Positions 46,384 to 55,686 of a stretch of DNA of 64,000 nucleotides are shown in pieces. The stretch lies in contig NZ_SNWX01000005.1 in the NCBI RefSeq assembly GCF_004362045.1, positions 1-64,000 of the forward strand, read 5' to 3'. Each line of letters starts with the position of its first letter. The stretch's first letter is position 1. The position numbers were made by a program, and so were the translations under genes. Under the pieces are notes generated by a model that was not told where the DNA came from, did not search any database, and saw nothing but the letters and a program-made list of their open reading frames with translations. This stretch comes from Halanaerobium saccharolyticum (GTDB lineage: Bacteria > Bacillota > Halanaerobiia > Halanaerobiales > Halanaerobiaceae).

Positions 46384-47379
46384 ATGGTTACAATCAATGA
46401 TATAGCTAAAAAAGCAAAAGTTTCAAAATCAACAGTTTCTAAAGTAATCAATAATTATTCGGGTGTTGGTGATGATACCAAAGAAAAAGTTTTAAAAATT
46501 ATGAAAGAAAATAACTACTGGCCGAATTCAGTTGCCCGAAGTCTATCTACTAAAAAATCTTATACAATTGGTATTTTTGGTCCTCAAATTTTAAATAACT
46601 TTTTCTTTAGAGAAGTTTTTGAGGGAATAGAAGCTGTAATGGGAGATAAGGGTTATGATCTTCTGTATTTCACCAATAAACAGTGGGATGAATCCTGGGT
46701 TGATTACAGCTACAAAGAAAAATGTGAGAATCGAAATGTTGATGGAGTAATCATGATGGGTTATGGAAAGGTAAATATTGCCCAGTTTGATAGGCTGCTG
46801 AATTCTGAGATTCCATCTGTTTTTATTGATTTAGATTTAGTTGGCTCTAATACTTCCTATGTAACTTCAGATAATACTGGTGGAGCCAAAAAAGCCGTTG
46901 AATACTTATATAGTTTAGGGCACAGAAAGATTGCAATGATTAGAGGTCTTAATGGATTTAAGGTAGCAACTGATAGATTTGTTGGTTTTCAGCAGGCTGT
47001 TAAAGCATTGAATCTTCCCTATAATTCAAAATGGATGTTTGATGGTGATTACAGTATGGAAACAGGATACAGATCAATGGAAAAGATATTAAAGCTGGAT
47101 AAAAAACCTACAGCAATTTTTGCTGAGGATTTAATTGCCGTTGGTGCCATCAAAGCTATTCGTGAAGCTGGTTTAAAAGTTCCGGCTGATTTTTCAGTGA
47201 TTGGTTTTGACAGCATTGAAGTGGGAAGACATTATAATTTAACAACTATTGCCCAGGATCAAATTGGACTGGGGCAGGCAGCCTCTAAATTATTATTAAA
47301 TATTATAAATCAAAAGTCGTTTTCACCAATTATTTTACCAACCAGATTAATTGAAGGAGAGACCTGCAAAAAAATATAA
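46384..47379 (+). CDS. LacI-family transcriptional repressor
   Basis: A 331-residue LacI regulator. The N-terminal helix-turn-helix (VTINDIAKKAKVSKSTVSKV) and hinge (PNSVARSLSTKKSYTIG) are typical, followed by the sugar-binding domain (VTSDNTGGAKKAVEYLYSLG). LacI proteins with this hinge usually bind palindromes with a central CG; AAACCGGTTT occurs over its own start, twice before the GH8 gene and once before the family-5 binding protein at the window end. It therefore probably controls the xylan depolymerisation operons and responds to xylo-oligosaccharides. The ligand is inferred from context. The ATG at 46384 follows a GAAGG-type ribosome site. Confidence 0.92.
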   Translation: MVTINDIAKKAKVSKSTVSKVINNYSGVGDDTKEKVLKIMKENNYWPNSVARSLSTKKSYTIGIFGPQILNNFFFREVFEGIEAVMGDKGYDLLYFTNKQWDESWVDYSYKEKCENRNVDGVIMMGYGKVNIAQFDRLLNSEIPSVFIDLDLVGSNTSYVTSDNTGGAKKAVEYLYSLGHRKIAMIRGLNGFKVATDRFVGFQQAVKALNLPYNSKWMFDGDYSMETGYRSMEKILKLDKKPTAIFAEDLIAVGAIKAIREAGLKVPADFSVIGFDSIEVGRHYNLTTIAQDQIGLGQAASKLLLNIINQKSFSPIILPTRLIEGETCKKI

Positions 47380-47384
47380 AAATT

Positions 47385-47458
47385 TTGAGTTTTAACTAAA
47401 CCGGTTTCTATACAAATTACAGTTAAAATTTTTTAATATTCAATTTTTAAACCGGTTT
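47385..47458 (+). promoter_or_regulatory. GH8 promoter with two AAACCGGTTT operators
   Basis: TTGAGT (47385-47390) and TATACA (47409-47414) with an 18-base spacer. AAACCGGTTT lies in the spacer (47398-47407) and again at 47449-47458. The two sites are 51 bases apart centre to centre, about five helical turns, so looping or cooperative repression is possible. Confidence 0.72.
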
Positions 47459-47481
47459 CCAAAAGGTTAGGAGGAACTTAC

Positions 47482-48603
47482 TTGGACCAAGAAGGAGCTT
47501 TTAAAACGGGGGATTATCAAAATTTGCTTGAAATATATGGTTATTCCAAAGATGAAATTGCGATAAAAATTGATAAGACCTGGAATTCTCTTTTTTTTGA
47601 TGAAGATTTAAAATTTTATTATGAAATTGACGATAACCTGGCTTATATTAGTGATACAGGTAATAATGATGTAAGAACAGAAGGAATGTCTTATGGGATG
47701 ATGGCTGCAGTACAGCTTAATCAAAAAGAAGTTTTTGACAGGCTCTGGCGCTGGACAAAAAAATATATGTATCAGCCAGCCGGGGAATATAAGGGGTATT
47801 TTGCCTGGTCCTGTGATCTTAGAGGGAATAAGAATTCTGAAGGGCCGGCTCCAGATGGTGAAGAATATTTTGCAATGGCCTTACTTTTTGCTTCCAACAG
47901 GTGGGGAGATGGGAAAGCTCTTTTAAATTATTCAGAGCAGGCAAAAGAAATTTTGCATGAGGTTGTTCATAAGGGAGTAGATTCACCAGGTGACCCAATG
48001 TGGAACCCTGATAATTATTTAATCAAATTTATTCCAGAAGTTGAATTCTCAGATCCTTCTTATCATCTGCCGCATTTTTATGAATTATTTGCCCGCTGGG
48101 GAAATGAAGAAGATCAGGATTTCTGGTTAAAGGCTGCAGAGGCAAGCAGAAAATATATAAAGCAGTCCTGCCATGCCGAAACCGGTTTATCAGCTGAATA
48201 TGCAGAATATGACGGCAGTCCCCGCTTTGAAGAAGGGCATGGCGATTTTTACAGTGATGCCTACCGGGTTGCTTTTAATATTGGAGTTGATTCACTCTGG
48301 TTTAGAAAAGACCCCTGGCAGCAGGAAGCAGCCTATAATTTACAGAAATTCTTTGCTGATAAAGAGGAATATACAAAATACTCGATTGATGGAAGAAAAT
48401 TAGAAAAACCTGATTATTTACATTATCTTGGGCTTAAAGCTGCCAATGCTTCGGCATCACTTGCCGGGGAAAATGAATTTACAGAAAAATATCTAAAAGA
48501 TTTTTGGGAAGCTGAGCTGAGAACAGACGAGCGCCGCTACTATGATAATTTTCTTTATTTATTTGCCTTACTTGCATTAAGCGGCAATTTTAGAATTTAT
48601 TAG
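47482..48603 (+). CDS. GH8 reducing-end xylose-releasing exo-oligoxylanase (Rex type)
   Basis: A 373-residue GH8 enzyme without signal peptide, close in length to the Bacillus Rex enzymes. The general acid is E67 in DVRTEGMSYGMM and a likely base is D259 in GDFYSDAYRV. Tryptophans in AWSCDLRGN and RWTKKYMYQ line the cleft. Rex enzymes remove xylose from the reducing end of short xylo-oligosaccharides, so it should work in the cytoplasm on imported products of the GH10 enzyme. TTG at 47482 follows TTAGGAGG. Two LacI-type operators lie upstream. Confidence 0.88.
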   Translation: MDQEGAFKTGDYQNLLEIYGYSKDEIAIKIDKTWNSLFFDEDLKFYYEIDDNLAYISDTGNNDVRTEGMSYGMMAAVQLNQKEVFDRLWRWTKKYMYQPAGEYKGYFAWSCDLRGNKNSEGPAPDGEEYFAMALLFASNRWGDGKALLNYSEQAKEILHEVVHKGVDSPGDPMWNPDNYLIKFIPEVEFSDPSYHLPHFYELFARWGNEEDQDFWLKAAEASRKYIKQSCHAETGLSAEYAEYDGSPRFEEGHGDFYSDAYRVAFNIGVDSLWFRKDPWQQEAAYNLQKFFADKEEYTKYSIDGRKLEKPDYLHYLGLKAANASASLAGENEFTEKYLKDFWEAELRTDERRYYDNFLYLFALLALSGNFRIY

Positions 48604-48625
48604 TTTAAATGATTCTTAATTTTCG

Positions 48626-48648
48626 GATAAAATTGATTCAATTTTATC
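48626..48648 (+). terminator. Hairpin between GH8 and binding-protein genes
   Basis: GATAAAATTG (48626-48635) and CAATTTTATC (48639-48648) form a perfect 10-bp AT-rich stem with a three-base loop. No T run follows; an attenuator or operator role is possible. Confidence 0.55.
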
Positions 48649-48681
48649 AAATATACATCAAAATTATAAGGAGGGTTTATT

Positions 48682-50298
48682 TTGAAGAAAGGTTTAAGTA
48701 TTTTATTTTTAATGTTGGTTCTGTCTTTAGCTTTTACAGCTGCAGCAGGAGCTCAGGATGATTTAAAGGAATTTGATGTTTTCATATCTGTTTCCTTACC
48801 TGACTATTCTGGCTCATCAATTGTTGGTGACATTATTCAGAAAGAAACAGGGGTCAAATTAAACAGAGAATATCTCGTTGGAGATTTAGAGCAGAAAGTC
48901 GGTTTAATGATTGCCAGTCAGGATTATCCTGATATGCTGGTAGCAGCTCATTTTACTGACAAATTTGTTGAAGCAGGTGCTTTAATTCCTCTGAATGATT
49001 TAATCGAAAAACATGCTCCAAACATCAAAAAATATTATGCAAAGCATCTGGATGCTTTAAAAAAGGAAGATGGGAATATTTATTATTTACCTCAGCTAGC
49101 CATTCCTTTTGAGCCAGCTGAAAGAAGATATCCATCAGTAGGATTTTTCATCAACAAAAGAGTGCTGGAAGCAAATGATTATCCATTTATAAAATCATTT
49201 GATCAGTATTTTAAGTTAATTGAAGATTACCAAAAAGAACATCCAGAATATAATGGCCAAAAAACAATCGGGTATACTACTTTATTTGATGGTTGGAGAA
49301 GATTTGCAACCACCAATGGTCCTATGCACTTAATGGGTTACCCAAATGAAGGTGGATTTGTTCCAGTAAAAGAAGGAGAAGAATATGTTGTAAGACCTTA
49401 TTATGGAAGTAATGTTGAAAAGTACTATTATAAAAAATTAAATGAAATGTACAATAAAGGTGTTGTAGATCAGGAAGCATTTGTATCTAATTTTGACCAG
49501 TACTTAGAAAAGATAAGTTCTGGCCGAGTTTTAGGAACACTTAACCAGTACTGGCAGGTTCAGCAGGCTCAGGAAGTTTTAATTAATGAACGTCCTGACA
49601 GCATTATGGTACCTTTCCCTGTAACCTATGATCCAATTGTTGAAGAACATATGAGAGATAAACCATATGTTCAGACTACACAGGGTATGGGTATTACAAC
49701 TGCCTGTGAAGATCCAGTTGCAGCAATTAAATACTTAGATTATCTTGTAAGCATTGAAACACAGCATTTAATTCAGTGGGGTATTAAAGGTAAGCACTAT
49801 CAGGTAGATGAAGATGGTATGTTCTACAGAACCGAAGAACAGCTGGCTAAGTTTAGAGATCCTAACTGGGTTAGAGATGTTTTTGGTCGTCATTATTTTT
49901 ATAATGCATTTCCAAGTCTAACTGGTCTTGGTCCTAATGGGAACAGTTTTATGCCCAGCAGACAGCCCAGTGCAATTTATGCAAACAGCTCAGCTGCAGA
50001 AAAAGAGGTAATGGATGCTTATGGTGTTAAATCATTTACCGGCTTGTATAATAAGCCATTTGAAGATAGAAAATACTTCCCACTCTGGACAATTACCTTA
50101 CCTACAAACTCTAAAGCTCAGATTGAATCAACAAGAATGACTAATGCTTTAGTACAGCATGTTCCAACACTGGTTATGGATTCAACAGAGAAGTTTGAAG
50201 CTAACTGGGATGCTTATACTGAACAGATTAGTGGTTTAATGGATGCTCAAATTAAAGAATATCAAAAACAGATTGACTGGAGAATGGAAAACTGGTAA
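48682..50298 (+). CDS. Extracellular solute-binding protein (LplA/YtcQ type)
   Basis: A 538-residue binding protein of the large LplA/YtcQ group. The signal peptide ends near A24 (AGA-QDD), without lipobox. It pairs with LplB/YtcP-type permeases encoded next. This group imports complex oligosaccharides such as pectin or xylan fragments, including aldouronic acids. The setting between GH8 and GH10 supports xylan fragments. TTG at 48682 follows AAGGAGGG. A strong hairpin separates it from the permeases. Confidence 0.87.
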   Translation: MKKGLSILFLMLVLSLAFTAAAGAQDDLKEFDVFISVSLPDYSGSSIVGDIIQKETGVKLNREYLVGDLEQKVGLMIASQDYPDMLVAAHFTDKFVEAGALIPLNDLIEKHAPNIKKYYAKHLDALKKEDGNIYYLPQLAIPFEPAERRYPSVGFFINKRVLEANDYPFIKSFDQYFKLIEDYQKEHPEYNGQKTIGYTTLFDGWRRFATTNGPMHLMGYPNEGGFVPVKEGEEYVVRPYYGSNVEKYYYKKLNEMYNKGVVDQEAFVSNFDQYLEKISSGRVLGTLNQYWQVQQAQEVLINERPDSIMVPFPVTYDPIVEEHMRDKPYVQTTQGMGITTACEDPVAAIKYLDYLVSIETQHLIQWGIKGKHYQVDEDGMFYRTEEQLAKFRDPNWVRDVFGRHYFYNAFPSLTGLGPNGNSFMPSRQPSAIYANSSAAEKEVMDAYGVKSFTGLYNKPFEDRKYFPLWTITLPTNSKAQIESTRMTNALVQHVPTLVMDSTEKFEANWDAYTEQISGLMDAQIKEYQKQIDWRMENW

Positions 50299-50329
50299 AA
50301 ACCAGTCTATAAGCTTATCATTAATGATT

Positions 50330-50356
50330 GGAGTGGGAAGCTCAGCTTCCTGCTCC
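50330..50356 (+). terminator. Hairpin between binding-protein and LplB-type permease genes
   Basis: GGAG-tg-GGAAGCT (50330-50342) pairs with AGCTTCC-tg-CTCC (50344-50356), 13 pairs including two wobbles. A smaller stem ACTGGT/ACCAGT overlaps the stop codon just before. A message-stabilising role is likely. Confidence 0.7.
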
Positions 50357-50414
50357 TAAATAAAAATTTTCTATTTTTTGATTAACTAGTACAAATCTTG
50401 GAGGAGGAATATTT

Positions 50415-51335
50415 GTGAAAAGCAGCGGAAATACTTTCTGGCAGAAACTATGGAAGCAGAAAGCCTTAGTTTTAATGTCACTTCCATTTATAATTTATGT
50501 TATTATATTTAAATATATACCCTTATGGGGCTGGTTAATGGCCTTTCAAAATTACTGGCCGGGGAATTCATTTTTCGAGCAGACCTGGGTTGGCTTAGAG
50601 AATTTCAGATTACTTTTATCAGATCCGGTGTTTTTTGATGTTTTAAGAAACACACTTGCCATGAGTGTAATTAAGCTTTTATCAGGGATGTTTTTTTCAA
50701 TTTTACTTGCCCTGGTTTTAAATGAAGTACGTTTTGCTAAATTCAAAAAAATCACCCAGACAATTTCATATTTACCCCATTTTATTTCCTGGGTTGTAGG
50801 TGCTAACCTGGTGATGAATGCTCTTTCTACTAATGGAATTGTAAATGATCTTTTATTGAATTTGGGCATTGTCGATTCTCCTATTATGTTTATGGGGATT
50901 CCAAAACTGTTTTGGTGGATAGTTGGAGCCTCTCATGTCTGGAAAACAGTTGGATTTGGAGCAATTTTATACCTGGCCTCTATAGTTTCAATCAGCCCAA
51001 GTTTATACGAAGCAGCAGTAATTGATGGTGCCAGCAGACTACAGAGAATTAGATATATCACTTTACCGGCTTTAAAACCAGTTATTATAATTTTATTAAT
51101 TATTAATGTCGGCCGTTTGATGAATATGGGCTTCCAGCAGATTTATCTGCTCAGCAATGGAAGAGTAATTGAATATTCAAGAATTTTTAGGATTTTTGAG
51201 CTTGATTTTGGCCTAAAAATGATGCGCTATTCTTTTGCTACTGCGGCAGGTATTTTTAGAAGTTTAGTTAGTATTGTTTTAGTCTTTAGTGCCAATCAAA
51301 TAGCTAAAATGATGGGCGAGGAAAGATTAATTTAA
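50415..51335 (+). CDS. ABC transporter permease (LplB type)
   Basis: A 306-residue permease with about six membrane segments, matching the LplB group that pairs with YtcQ-like binding proteins. Features are YIPLWGWLMAFQNYWPGNSF, the EAA loop ISPSLYEAAVIDGASRLQRI, and a C-terminal FSANQIAKMMGEERLI. The GTG at 50415 follows GAGGAGGA. It forms the channel with the next gene. Confidence 0.9.
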   Translation: MKSSGNTFWQKLWKQKALVLMSLPFIIYVIIFKYIPLWGWLMAFQNYWPGNSFFEQTWVGLENFRLLLSDPVFFDVLRNTLAMSVIKLLSGMFFSILLALVLNEVRFAKFKKITQTISYLPHFISWVVGANLVMNALSTNGIVNDLLLNLGIVDSPIMFMGIPKLFWWIVGASHVWKTVGFGAILYLASIVSISPSLYEAAVIDGASRLQRIRYITLPALKPVIIILLIINVGRLMNMGFQQIYLLSNGRVIEYSRIFRIFELDFGLKMMRYSFATAAGIFRSLVSIVLVFSANQIAKMMGEERLI

Positions 51336-51353
51336 AAGGAGGAATACATTCTT

Positions 51354-52253
51354 ATGATCAGAGCCAAAAAAAGAGGCTGGGATGATATTTTACTAGATGT
51401 ATTTATTTATACATTTTTAATAGCTTTAATTATTGTGACCCTCTATCCATTTTTAAACACACTGGCAATTTCGTTTAATGAGGGAAGAGACAGTATAAAA
51501 GGTGGGATTTATCTCTGGCCGCGTGAATTTACAACTTTTAATTATGAATCATTATTAACAGATCAACAAATTTTTCATGCAGCAGGTGTTTCTATTGCCA
51601 GAACTGTTTTGACAACAGTTTTTGGAACTTTTTTAACAGCGATGCTGGCTTATGTAATCAGCCGCAAAGATTTTGTTTTAAGAAAATTTATTACCTTTAT
51701 CTATGTTTTAACAATGTATGTTCAGGGTGGACTAATTCCGACTTATTTCCTCTACCAGCGGCTTGGTTTAACCAACAACTTTTGGGTTTATGTACTGCCC
51801 GGACTGGTGGCTGCCTTTAATTTAATTATTGTTAGAACATATATCAATGGTCTACCAGAAAGTTTAATCGAATCAGCAAAAATTGATGGTGCTTCGGAAT
51901 TTACTATTTTCTTAAAAATAATTATGCCCTTAAGTAAACCAGTGCTGGCAACAATTGCTATTTTTACAGCTGTTTATCACTGGAGTGCCTGGTGGGATGT
52001 TTTTCTCTATAACTCATCCAATCCAGCTCTCGCAACTTTACAGTATGAGCTGATGAAAGTTCTGGCTACCGCCAATTCAATGTCAGGCTCAATGCAGCAG
52101 GCTTTAGCAAATTCAGCCCAATCTGCTCAGATTACTCCGCGTGCCATTAGAGCAACCATGACTATTATTGTTACAGTGCCAATTGCAGTTGTTTATCCAT
52201 TTCTGCAGCGATACTTTGTCCATGGTCTGACCCTTGGTGGAGTAAAAGAATAA
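51354..52253 (+). CDS. ABC transporter permease (YtcP type)
   Basis: A 299-residue MalG-class permease of the YtcP group, with FNEGRDSIKGGIYLWPREFT, the EAA loop GLPESLIESAKIDGASEFTI and an end FVHGLTLGGVKE. The ATG at 51354 follows AAAGGAGG. A terminator separates it from the xylanase gene, so it probably ends the transporter transcript with partial readthrough. Confidence 0.9.
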   Translation: MIRAKKRGWDDILLDVFIYTFLIALIIVTLYPFLNTLAISFNEGRDSIKGGIYLWPREFTTFNYESLLTDQQIFHAAGVSIARTVLTTVFGTFLTAMLAYVISRKDFVLRKFITFIYVLTMYVQGGLIPTYFLYQRLGLTNNFWVYVLPGLVAAFNLIIVRTYINGLPESLIESAKIDGASEFTIFLKIIMPLSKPVLATIAIFTAVYHWSAWWDVFLYNSSNPALATLQYELMKVLATANSMSGSMQQALANSAQSAQITPRAIRATMTIIVTVPIAVVYPFLQRYFVHGLTLGGVKE

Positions 52254-52289
52254 ATTAGATTTAAAGTTTAATATTTTCTTAACAACTTA

Positions 52290-52345
52290 AGAGAAAGCTT
52301 ATTGAAGCAGAATTAAATTTGCTTTTTATAAGTTTTCTCTTTTTA
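52290..52345 (+). terminator. Terminator before the GH10 xylanase
   Basis: AGAGAAAGCTTAT (52290-52302) pairs with ATAAGTTTTCTCT (52328-52340) with one wobble, followed by TTTTTAA. No clear promoter follows before the xylanase, so readthrough or an unusual promoter must drive it. Confidence 0.8.
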
Positions 52346-52403
52346 ATATAGATAAATATTGCGAAAATTAAGTTAAGAAATAATTCTAATCAGGGGGATT
52401 TAA

Positions 52404-55028
52404 ATGAACTTTATAAGAGAAATCAAAAAGGATGTGTTTTTAGTTACAATTTTAATTTTACTTTCTGCTGTATTATTTTCAGCTTCAGCAGCTGCCGAAG
52501 TAGTCTATCAAACTGATTTTGAAGCTGGTGCTGGTAACTGGCAGCCAAGAGGTGAAGGAGTAGAACTGGAAATCACTGATTCTGCTGCAGCCAGCGGCAG
52601 TCAGAGTCTGTTGGTCAGAGGCAGAACTCAAAATTGGAATGGACCAAGTCTTGACATTCATAATATTGTTGAAGAAAATAAAGAGTATAATTTTTCAATG
52701 ATGGTTAAACTTGTGGAAGGTTCTGAGAAGTCAACAATTATTTTAAGTACAGAAAATAATAAGGATGGCAGCAATTCCTGGGATAATGTAACCAGTGCAG
52801 AAGTTACTGCTGATAAATGGGTTGAACTGAGTGGAAATTATTTAATTAATTCAGGTCTGGATAGGATTACTCTCTATGCGGAATCAGCTAATGCCGAATT
52901 AGAATTTTTAATTGACGATCTTGTTATTAAAAAGGAAGGTGAAATCGTGCAGAAGATGGAAGCAGACATTCCTTCTTTAAAAGAGGCTTATGCAGATTAT
53001 TTTAAGATCGGAGCAGCTGTTGAGCCTTATCAATTAGAGGGAGAACACGGCAAAATATTAAAAAAGCACTTCAACAGTCTGACTGCAGAAAATGTAATGA
53101 AACCAGAGACAGTACAGCCAGAAGAAGGCGAATTTAATTTTACTGGTGGTGATAAGATTCGCAAATTTACTAAAGAAAATGAGATGGTAATGAGAGGCCA
53201 CACCTTAGTCTGGCACAGTCAGGTTCCAGAATGGTTTTTTGAAGATGAAGAAGGTAATTTAGTTTCTAAAGAAGTTCTTTTAGATAGAATGAGAAAACAT
53301 ATTGAAAAAACCATGGAGCATTATAAGGGTGATATAGACAGCTGGGATGTTGTAAATGAAGCGATTGATCCTGCTTCAACTGAGACCAGTGGACTAAGAA
53401 ATAGTAAGTGGTATCAGATAGCGGGAATTGATTATATTAAAGAGGCCTTTATTCATGCTAATAAAATTGATCCAGAGGCTAAATTATATATCAATGATTA
53501 CAGCCTTTTATCAGATCCGGCTAAAAGAGATATTATGTATAGAGTTGTTAAAGAACTGCTGGCTGAAGGGATTCCAATTGATGGGATAGGAATGCAGGGT
53601 CATATTAATATTGAATCACCTTCAATTGCTGCAATGGAGAAAACTTTAGAGAAATTTGCTTCTCTGGGAGTAGATCTCCAGATAACTGAGCTCGACATGA
53701 GTGTCTATACAAATAATAATCAGAGTTATGACAGCTTTAGTAAGGAGCTAGCTGTTAAGCAGGGACACCGCTACCGTGAGATTTTTAATCTCTTTAAACA
53801 ATATTCTGATTCAATTACCAATGTTACTCTCTGGGGAATTGTGGATGATCATACCTGGTTAACAGGTTTCCCGGTAGAAAGAAATAACTGGCCTCTCTTA
53901 TTTGACCAGTCATTAAAAGCTAAACCAGCATTCTGGGGAGTTGTTGATCCGGATAGACTACCTGTAATCACCAAAGAATTTGATATTTCTCAGGGCAGCC
54001 CAGCGATTGATGCTGAAAGTGATTTGATCTGGCAGAATACCGGAGAGACTCTGGATTTAGAAGAAAATGAATATCTCGGTGGAGAAGTTAAGTTGAGCTG
54101 GGATGAAAAAAACATCTATCTTTATGCTCAGATTGAAGATGAGAGTAAAAATGCTGAAGATACTTTAGAAATATTTGTAGATGAGTCAAATGCAAAAACA
54201 GCTAATTCTAAAGGACTAAAACATTACCAGATTAAAAGAAGTGGAGAATCCAATTTAAAAACTGCAGCAGTAGAAAAAGATAAGTCTTATCTGATTGAAG
54301 CAGTTATACCGGTAGAAAGTCGGGATTTAAAAGTTGGAGATCAAGTTGGATTTGATCTTAAAATTAATGATGCAGAATCTAAAACTTCTATTATCTGGAA
54401 TGACTTTACTAAAAAGCAGACTGAAAGTGCAGAGAATTACGGGACTTTAAATTTAAAAGAAGAACCCGTAATTACAGAAGCAGTTTACGGTCAAGCAGAA
54501 ATTGATGCTGAAATGGATGAGAGCTGGGAAGATGCTAACACAATCAAAACGGAGAAAATAATTTCCGGTGAAAATCCAGCTACTGCTGAAGTTAAGACCA
54601 TGTGGGATGAAAATACTTTATACATCTTTGCTGAAGTAAAAGATTCAGCCCTCAGCCTGGCCGGTGAGCAGGTACATGAAGAGGATTCTGTTGAGATATT
54701 TGTCGACGAAAATAATGATAAAAGTACTGAATATCAGTCAGATGATACTCAGTATAGAATAAACTATTTAAATCAGCAGTCATTTAATCCCGAACGGGAA
54801 GGCTTAAAAACAGCCACCCGAGTAACTGAAACCGGTTATGTTGTTGAAGCTGCTGTACCTTTTGTAGAAATCACTGCAGAGGAAGGCCAGATTATTGGCT
54901 TTGATTTCCAGGTTAATGATGATGGAAATGGTGATGGCACTAGAGACGGAGTAACTATCTGGAATGATCAGAGTGGAGAAGGTTGGAGAAATATGTCCGG
55001 ACTTGGGAACCTGATTTTTGTAAAATAG
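52404..55028 (+). CDS. Secreted GH10 endo-xylanase with CBM4_9-type and two CBM9-type modules
   Basis: An 874-residue modular enzyme. A signal peptide ends near A31. Residues about 33-175 form a CBM4_9/CBM22-type beta-sandwich (VVYQTDFEAGAGNWQPRGEG). The GH10 barrel covers about 190-515, with the acid/base E319 in WDVVNEAID and the nucleophile E429 in QITELDMSVY, plus MRGHTLVWHSQVPEWF. Two C-terminal CBM9-type modules (about 530-690 and 695-874) end the protein. It cuts xylan outside the cell into oligosaccharides for the adjacent transporter. CBM9 modules typically bind reducing ends. ATG at 52404 follows AGGGGG. Confidence 0.93.
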   Translation: MNFIREIKKDVFLVTILILLSAVLFSASAAAEVVYQTDFEAGAGNWQPRGEGVELEITDSAAASGSQSLLVRGRTQNWNGPSLDIHNIVEENKEYNFSMMVKLVEGSEKSTIILSTENNKDGSNSWDNVTSAEVTADKWVELSGNYLINSGLDRITLYAESANAELEFLIDDLVIKKEGEIVQKMEADIPSLKEAYADYFKIGAAVEPYQLEGEHGKILKKHFNSLTAENVMKPETVQPEEGEFNFTGGDKIRKFTKENEMVMRGHTLVWHSQVPEWFFEDEEGNLVSKEVLLDRMRKHIEKTMEHYKGDIDSWDVVNEAIDPASTETSGLRNSKWYQIAGIDYIKEAFIHANKIDPEAKLYINDYSLLSDPAKRDIMYRVVKELLAEGIPIDGIGMQGHINIESPSIAAMEKTLEKFASLGVDLQITELDMSVYTNNNQSYDSFSKELAVKQGHRYREIFNLFKQYSDSITNVTLWGIVDDHTWLTGFPVERNNWPLLFDQSLKAKPAFWGVVDPDRLPVITKEFDISQGSPAIDAESDLIWQNTGETLDLEENEYLGGEVKLSWDEKNIYLYAQIEDESKNAEDTLEIFVDESNAKTANSKGLKHYQIKRSGESNLKTAAVEKDKSYLIEAVIPVESRDLKVGDQVGFDLKINDAESKTSIIWNDFTKKQTESAENYGTLNLKEEPVITEAVYGQAEIDAEMDESWEDANTIKTEKIISGENPATAEVKTMWDENTLYIFAEVKDSALSLAGEQVHEEDSVEIFVDENNDKSTEYQSDDTQYRINYLNQQSFNPEREGLKTATRVTETGYVVEAAVPFVEITAEEGQIIGFDFQVNDDGNGDGTRDGVTIWNDQSGEGWRNMSGLGNLIFVK

Positions 55029-55051
55029 CTTAGTGTTGTTATAATATTCAC

Positions 55052-55105
55052 TTGTACCCGGTCCAAAAAGGTTGTTTTGGACCGGGTACAAATATGTAAT
55101 ATAAT
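55052..55105 (+). promoter_or_regulatory. Aldo/keto reductase promoter with a 17-bp perfect inverted repeat
   Basis: Arms 55052-55068 and 55075-55091 are perfect reverse complements around a 6-base loop; the core is ACCCGGTCC/GGACCGGGT. TTGGAC at 55077-55082 in the right arm lies 17 bases from TATAAT at 55100-55105. An operator for an unknown regulator fits best; the arm could also act as a terminator for the xylanase gene. Confidence 0.65.
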
Positions 55106-55128
55106 AGATATAAAAGGAGGGTTTAAGC

Positions 55129-55500
55129 ATGAAAAAAGTTCAGCTTGGAAAGACAGGTCTTAAAGTCAGTCAGATGGGTTTAGGCTGTTTATATTTTGGT
55201 GCCCGAGACAGTAAAGAGAAATCCTTTAGAAGAATGGATCAGTACCTTGCTGCTGGCGGAAATTTTTTAGATACTGCCAATATGTATTCTCACTGGATAA
55301 GTGATCAGACTCAGGGTGGAGAAAGTGAAAAGATGATTGGTAAATGGCTGAAGGAGAGAAATAATAGAGAGGATGTAATTATAGCTTCCAAAGTTGGCTT
55401 TCCCTATCCCGGCACAGAATATGGAAGCAGTAAAGAACAGATCAAAGAAGAGTGTCACAAAAGTTTAGAAAGACTGGGCACTGACTTTCTTGATCTTTAC
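55129..55500 (+). pseudogene. Aldo/keto reductase, 5' part (interrupted)
   Basis: First 124 codons of an aldo/keto reductase. They include the family start GLKVSQMGLGCLYFG, the catalytic aspartate and tyrosine in FLDTANMYSHW and the catalytic lysine in VIIASKVGFPYPG. The sequence stops being reductase exactly after LDLY, where the mobile element begins, and a stop codon follows two codons later. The rest of the gene resumes in frame at 59241. The joined gene would give 314 residues, the normal length. It is now almost surely inactive, since the catalytic histidine is in the other part. Confidence 0.9.
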
Positions 55501-55505
55501 CGAAT

Positions 55506-55555
55506 TTAGCCGAGAAAGCCTCGCTTATGCTAATAGGCGGGGATGAATCGGCTAA
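55506..55555 (+). repeat. Left-end hairpin of the IS605-type element
   Basis: Outer stem TTAGCCGA/TCGGCTAA (55506-55513, 55548-55555) and inner stem CCTCGC/GCGGGG (55519-55524, 55537-55542). Such subterminal hairpins are bound by TnpA in this family. Confidence 0.7.
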
Positions 55556-55686
55556 TTTATAGTTGAAAAAGCTTTATATTTGTTGAACGTTTGTTCTTTT
55601 AGTGGTATAATATATTTAGTAATAAAGTTTTTTGCATTGTATTAAAATATCATTGATATTAATAATTATTGAAAAAGGTGTTTGAT

